7,795 bases of DNA from Alphaproteobacteria bacterium (GTDB lineage: Bacteria; Pseudomonadota; Alphaproteobacteria; Micavibrionales; CSBR16-224). Position 1 is the first letter of the stretch. Each line of letters opens with the position of its first letter. The translations under genes and the position numbers were made by a program. The notes under the pieces were generated by a model, which was not told the origin of the DNA, did no database searches, and was given only the letters and a program-made list of their open reading frames with translations. Positions 5,905 through 7,795 of this stretch are shown here, one piece after another. The stretch covers positions 1 through 7,795 of the forward strand of contig SBHI01000067.1 in the NCBI GenBank assembly GCA_006226225.1, in the 5' to 3' direction.

Positions 5905-7075
5905 GGGTCTGTGTTTGTACGACATAGGTAGACAAACGGTCACGCATGGCGATGGCCTTGGGAAGGTCGGTGCTGCGCCCCTCATGGCTGATGACGGTGA
6001 ATTTCTCATCATGCCCGTGAAAGAAAAGTGCTGCTGCGCTATCCAGCCCGTCACCGATGCAGGCGATATTACCGCTGACATAGATATTGCCGCCGGACAG
6101 TGCCAGCGCATCGGCGGTATTAAAGGCGTAGTCTCCCCCGCAGCGTGCCTTGGCGCGCGCAAGATATTGTTTGACCATATCCATGAAACTTTTGTTTTTG
6201 GGCCAGTTGAAAATCTGGGCATTGCCGAACAGTTTTTTCTGCCGCCAGGAATAGATGCCTTCATTTTTATGCATGGTGTTCAGTGCGGAAATTTCCAATG
6301 CGGATTGCAGCATGGTTTCCAGCGTGTCATTCGGCTGGAGCGGAGGCGTTTGCGTTGCTGCGGCAATCACCGCGGCCGTAGGCTGTTGTACCGGAACGCC
6401 ATCATGCGGCGGTACGGCCTCGATACGGGCGACCTGCTCTTGCGGCAGCGGCGCGGCATCTGTGAATTTAACAGCAACCGGTTTGCGCTGCGGCAATTCG
6501 CTGGCAATTTTTTCATGTGTGACGGCAATGGCTGTTCTTGCAGGAGGGGCGGCGGGGTCGTGCAATCCGTGTGTGCAATCATCGAAGTCCTCTATGCTTT
6601 GCAGTGTTCCTTCGAGTGCAAAATGCAGATGTGCGCCCGGCGTGCGGATACGCAGGCTGTTGCCGCGTGCGAAACTGTCAAGAAAGCCGAAATCCTGCCC
6701 CATTTGCACAACCATAATGCGCGGAGAGACGGCATCGGAAACGATCGTGCGCTGCGCCTGACCGGGAATAACCATGCTCAGGGAGTATTTCGCACCTGTT
6801 TCCAGTAAATCTTCGTAGAAATCGATCGCCAGTGACATGTTGTCCTCGCCGTCACGGGCGAAGATCAGCGAAACATTGGCGTCGGGGAAGTCGTTACGCA
6901 TGCTGCAATAGGGCGGCGCATCATCCAGAACAACGCGTTTGACAGGCCATGAGGATGTCGCAGGTACCAGCGTACCGGAATTGGCGGCATTTGCCGCAGC
7001 CGGAAACATGCCGAGCGCAAATGCAGTCAGAAACAGGGTGAAAACGGCGGTCAGCTTTGCGTAAAAATCCGTCAC
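5900..7075 (-). CDS. Hypothetical exported protein with four cysteines
   Basis: I do not recognise the family. From the GTG at 7075 the product has 391 residues. The N-terminus is a typical Sec signal peptide: a lysine, a hydrophobic core (about 8-24) and the AAANA-AN cleavage motif near residue 30. The mature protein appears to have two folded parts. The N-terminal part (about 45-170) is beta-rich in character with C57 and C167. The C-terminal part (about 250-391) has C312 (ARCGGDYAF) and C339 (NIACIGDGLDSAAALFF). A Pro/Ala/Gln-rich linker of about 80 residues joins them. The cysteine pairs may form disulfides in the periplasm; this is inference. A perfect AGGAGG lies 12 nt before the 7075 GTG. 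Another GTG at 7117 would add 14 arginine-rich residues but overlaps a -10-like TATAAG and has no ribosome-binding site. The gene lies downstream of the nadC terminator and upstream of yqgE. Confidence 0.85.
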   Translation of the reverse strand: MTDFYAKLTAVFTLFLTAFALGMFPAAANAANSGTLVPATSSWPVKRVVLDDAPPYCSMRNDFPDANVSLIFARDGEDNMSLAIDFYEDLLETGAKYSLSMVIPGQAQRTIVSDAVSPRIMVVQMGQDFGFLDSFARGNSLRIRTPGAHLHFALEGTLQSIEDFDDCTHGLHDPAAPPARTAIAVTHEKIASELPQRKPVAVKFTDAAPLPQEQVARIEAVPPHDGVPVQQPTAAVIAAATQTPPLQPNDTLETMLQSALEISALNTMHKNEGIYSWRQKKLFGNAQIFNWPKNKSFMDMVKQYLARAKARCGGDYAFNTADALALSGGNIYVSGNIACIGDGLDSAAALFFHGHDEKFTVISHEGRSTDLPKAIAMRDRLSTYVVQTQTR

Positions 7076-7116
7076 TTGAAAACGACGCCTCCTGAATGTT
7101 GATAGAACCGGCGTCA

Positions 7117-7122
7117 CTTATA
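7117..7122 (-). promoter_or_regulatory. Candidate -10 element for the exported-protein gene
   Basis: On the minus strand TATAAG (7122-7117) matches the sigma70 -10 consensus at five of six positions. It lies just downstream of the nadC terminator and about 42 nt before the GTG start at 7075, where an independent promoter would be expected. The -35 region at 17-bp spacing (TTTATT) is poor, so this is a weak call. Confidence 0.35.
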
Positions 7123-7135
7123 GCATGGTTTTGGC

Positions 7136-7166
7136 AAAAAATAAATGGCGTAAACGCCGTTACGCC
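7136..7166 (-). terminator. Rho-independent terminator overlapping the nadC stop codon
   Basis: Read on the minus strand, GGCGTAA (7166-7160) pairs perfectly with TTACGCC (7153-7147) across a 6-nt loop. The uridine-rich tract ATTTATTTTTT (7146-7136) follows immediately. The stop codon TAA of nadC forms the last three bases of the 5' arm. The stem has four G-C pairs at its base followed by three A-T pairs. Stem, loop and T-tract are all as expected for an intrinsic terminator, and the position at the gene end agrees. Confidence 0.8.
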
Positions 7167-7795
7167 GCGGAAAAGTCGAGTCCGATGTCGAGGCAGCGGG
7201 CGCTGTGCGTCAATCCGCCGACGGAAATCAGGTCAACACCGCTGGCGGCAATGGTCCCGACAGTTTCCAGTGTCACACCGCCGGAAGCTTCGGTCAAAAA
7301 CCGCCCCTGCACCATATTTACGGCTGTTTCCAGCATTTTGGGCGGCATATTATCCAGCATAACGATATCGGCACTGCCATTGGCCAGCACTTCTTCCAGC
7401 TGTGCCAGCGTATCAACTTCGATCTCGATTTTGACCATATGCCCTGCCGCATCGCGTGCTGCATCCAGTGCGGGGTGGATGCCGCCGGCAATGGCGATAT
7501 GGTTGTCTTTAATCAGAATGGCATCATCCAGACCAAGGCGGTGATTTATACCGCCCCCCATACGCACGGCGTATTTCTCCGCCATGCGCAGGCCGGGTGT
7601 CGTCTTGCGGGTGGAGCAGATGCGCGCCTTATGCGCGCCTGCCGCCGCAACGAACGCTGCGGTTTTTGTGGCAATGCCTGACAATCGTCCGGCGAAATTT
7701 AAGGCCACGCGTTCCGCCGATAAAATGGCGCGGGCATTGCCGCTGACACGCATCAATTCGCTCATTTGAGAGATCGAATCCCCGTCTTTGGCCAG
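7160..7795 (-). CDS. nadC: Nicotinate-nucleotide pyrophosphorylase (quinolinate phosphoribosyltransferase), 5' end off window
   Basis: NadC condenses quinolinate with PRPP to nicotinate mononucleotide with release of CO2, the entry step from the de novo pathway into NAD synthesis in the cytosol. The frame stays open to the right edge, giving 211 residues. The family is usually about 280-290 residues, so roughly 70-75 N-terminal residues lie outside. An internal ATG at 7765 is not the start, because conserved sequence continues upstream of it (LAKDGDSIS). Motifs seen: SAERVALNFAGRLSGIAT, STRKTTPGLR (phosphate and substrate binding), KYAVRMGGGINHRLGL, ILIKDNH, IEIEVDTLAQ, ADIVMLDNM, EASGGV and GVDLISVGGLTHSA, ending in LDIGLDF. 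These basic and acidic active-site residues are all in place, so the enzyme is probably functional. In many bacteria nadC follows nadB and/or nadA; any such partner would lie off the right edge. Transcription probably ends at the terminator overlapping the stop. Confidence 0.96.
   Translation of the reverse strand: MAKDGDSISQMSELMRVSGNARAILSAERVALNFAGRLSGIATKTAAFVAAAGAHKARICSTRKTTPGLRMAEKYAVRMGGGINHRLGLDDAILIKDNHIAIAGGIHPALDAARDAAGHMVKIEIEVDTLAQLEEVLANGSADIVMLDNMPPKMLETAVNMVQGRFLTEASGGVTLETVGTIAASGVDLISVGGLTHSARCLDIGLDFSAA

Noticed and set aside
5915..6808. Plus-strand open frame (297 codons) antisense to the exported-protein gene
   Set aside because: It is Cys/Arg-rich with no plausible domain. 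The minus strand has a signal peptide, a Shine-Dalgarno sequence and normal composition.
7763..7765. ATG at 7765 as the nadC start
   Set aside because: The frame continues upstream with NadC-like sequence to the window edge, and the protein would lack its N-terminal domain.
1..7795. Defence system, mobile element, prophage or CRISPR array
   Set aside because: No transposase, integrase, toxin-antitoxin pair, nuclease or regularly spaced repeats were seen. The gene content is mostly core housekeeping.

Overview
The window looks like chromosomal DNA from a bacterium of moderate G+C content, probably an alphaproteobacterium. Three things point that way: a compact FtsK of about 806 residues, the AnmK and YqgE sequences, and a scarcity of GANTC sites (15 counted by eye, against about 30 expected by chance). 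No species can be named from the sequence alone. I see no tRNA, rRNA, CRISPR array, insertion sequence or phage gene.

Layout, left to right. (1) On the minus strand, positions 1426 to 1 hold two tandem genes for related membrane proteins of no family I recognise. The second runs off the left edge. They read away from a 137-bp divergent intergenic region that contains a good minus-strand promoter candidate. (2) On the plus strand come anmK (anhydro-N-acetylmuramic acid kinase, cell-wall recycling) and then ftsK (septal DNA translocase), 97 bp apart. (3) On the minus strand, converging on ftsK, lie yqgE (UPF0301/AlgH family), a gene for an exported protein of unknown function with four cysteines, and the 3' part of nadC (quinolinate phosphoribosyltransferase, NAD synthesis), which is cut by the right edge. 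A rho-independent terminator overlaps the nadC stop codon and separates it from the exported-protein gene.

How the genes fit together. AnmK returns the anhydroMurNAc released by wall turnover to the cytoplasmic pool. FtsK couples chromosome segregation to septation. The two therefore share a broad envelope and division theme, but the sequence shows no direct functional link. nadC is metabolic housekeeping. yqgE lies close behind the exported-protein gene and may be co-transcribed with it. The short gap between them carries a perfect palindrome and a direct repeat that could be a control site.

Most of the window is ordinary core genome. The parts least explained by known families are the tandem membrane-protein pair, the four-cysteine exported protein, and the palindrome and repeat cluster upstream of yqgE. 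I found no convincing new multi-gene system.
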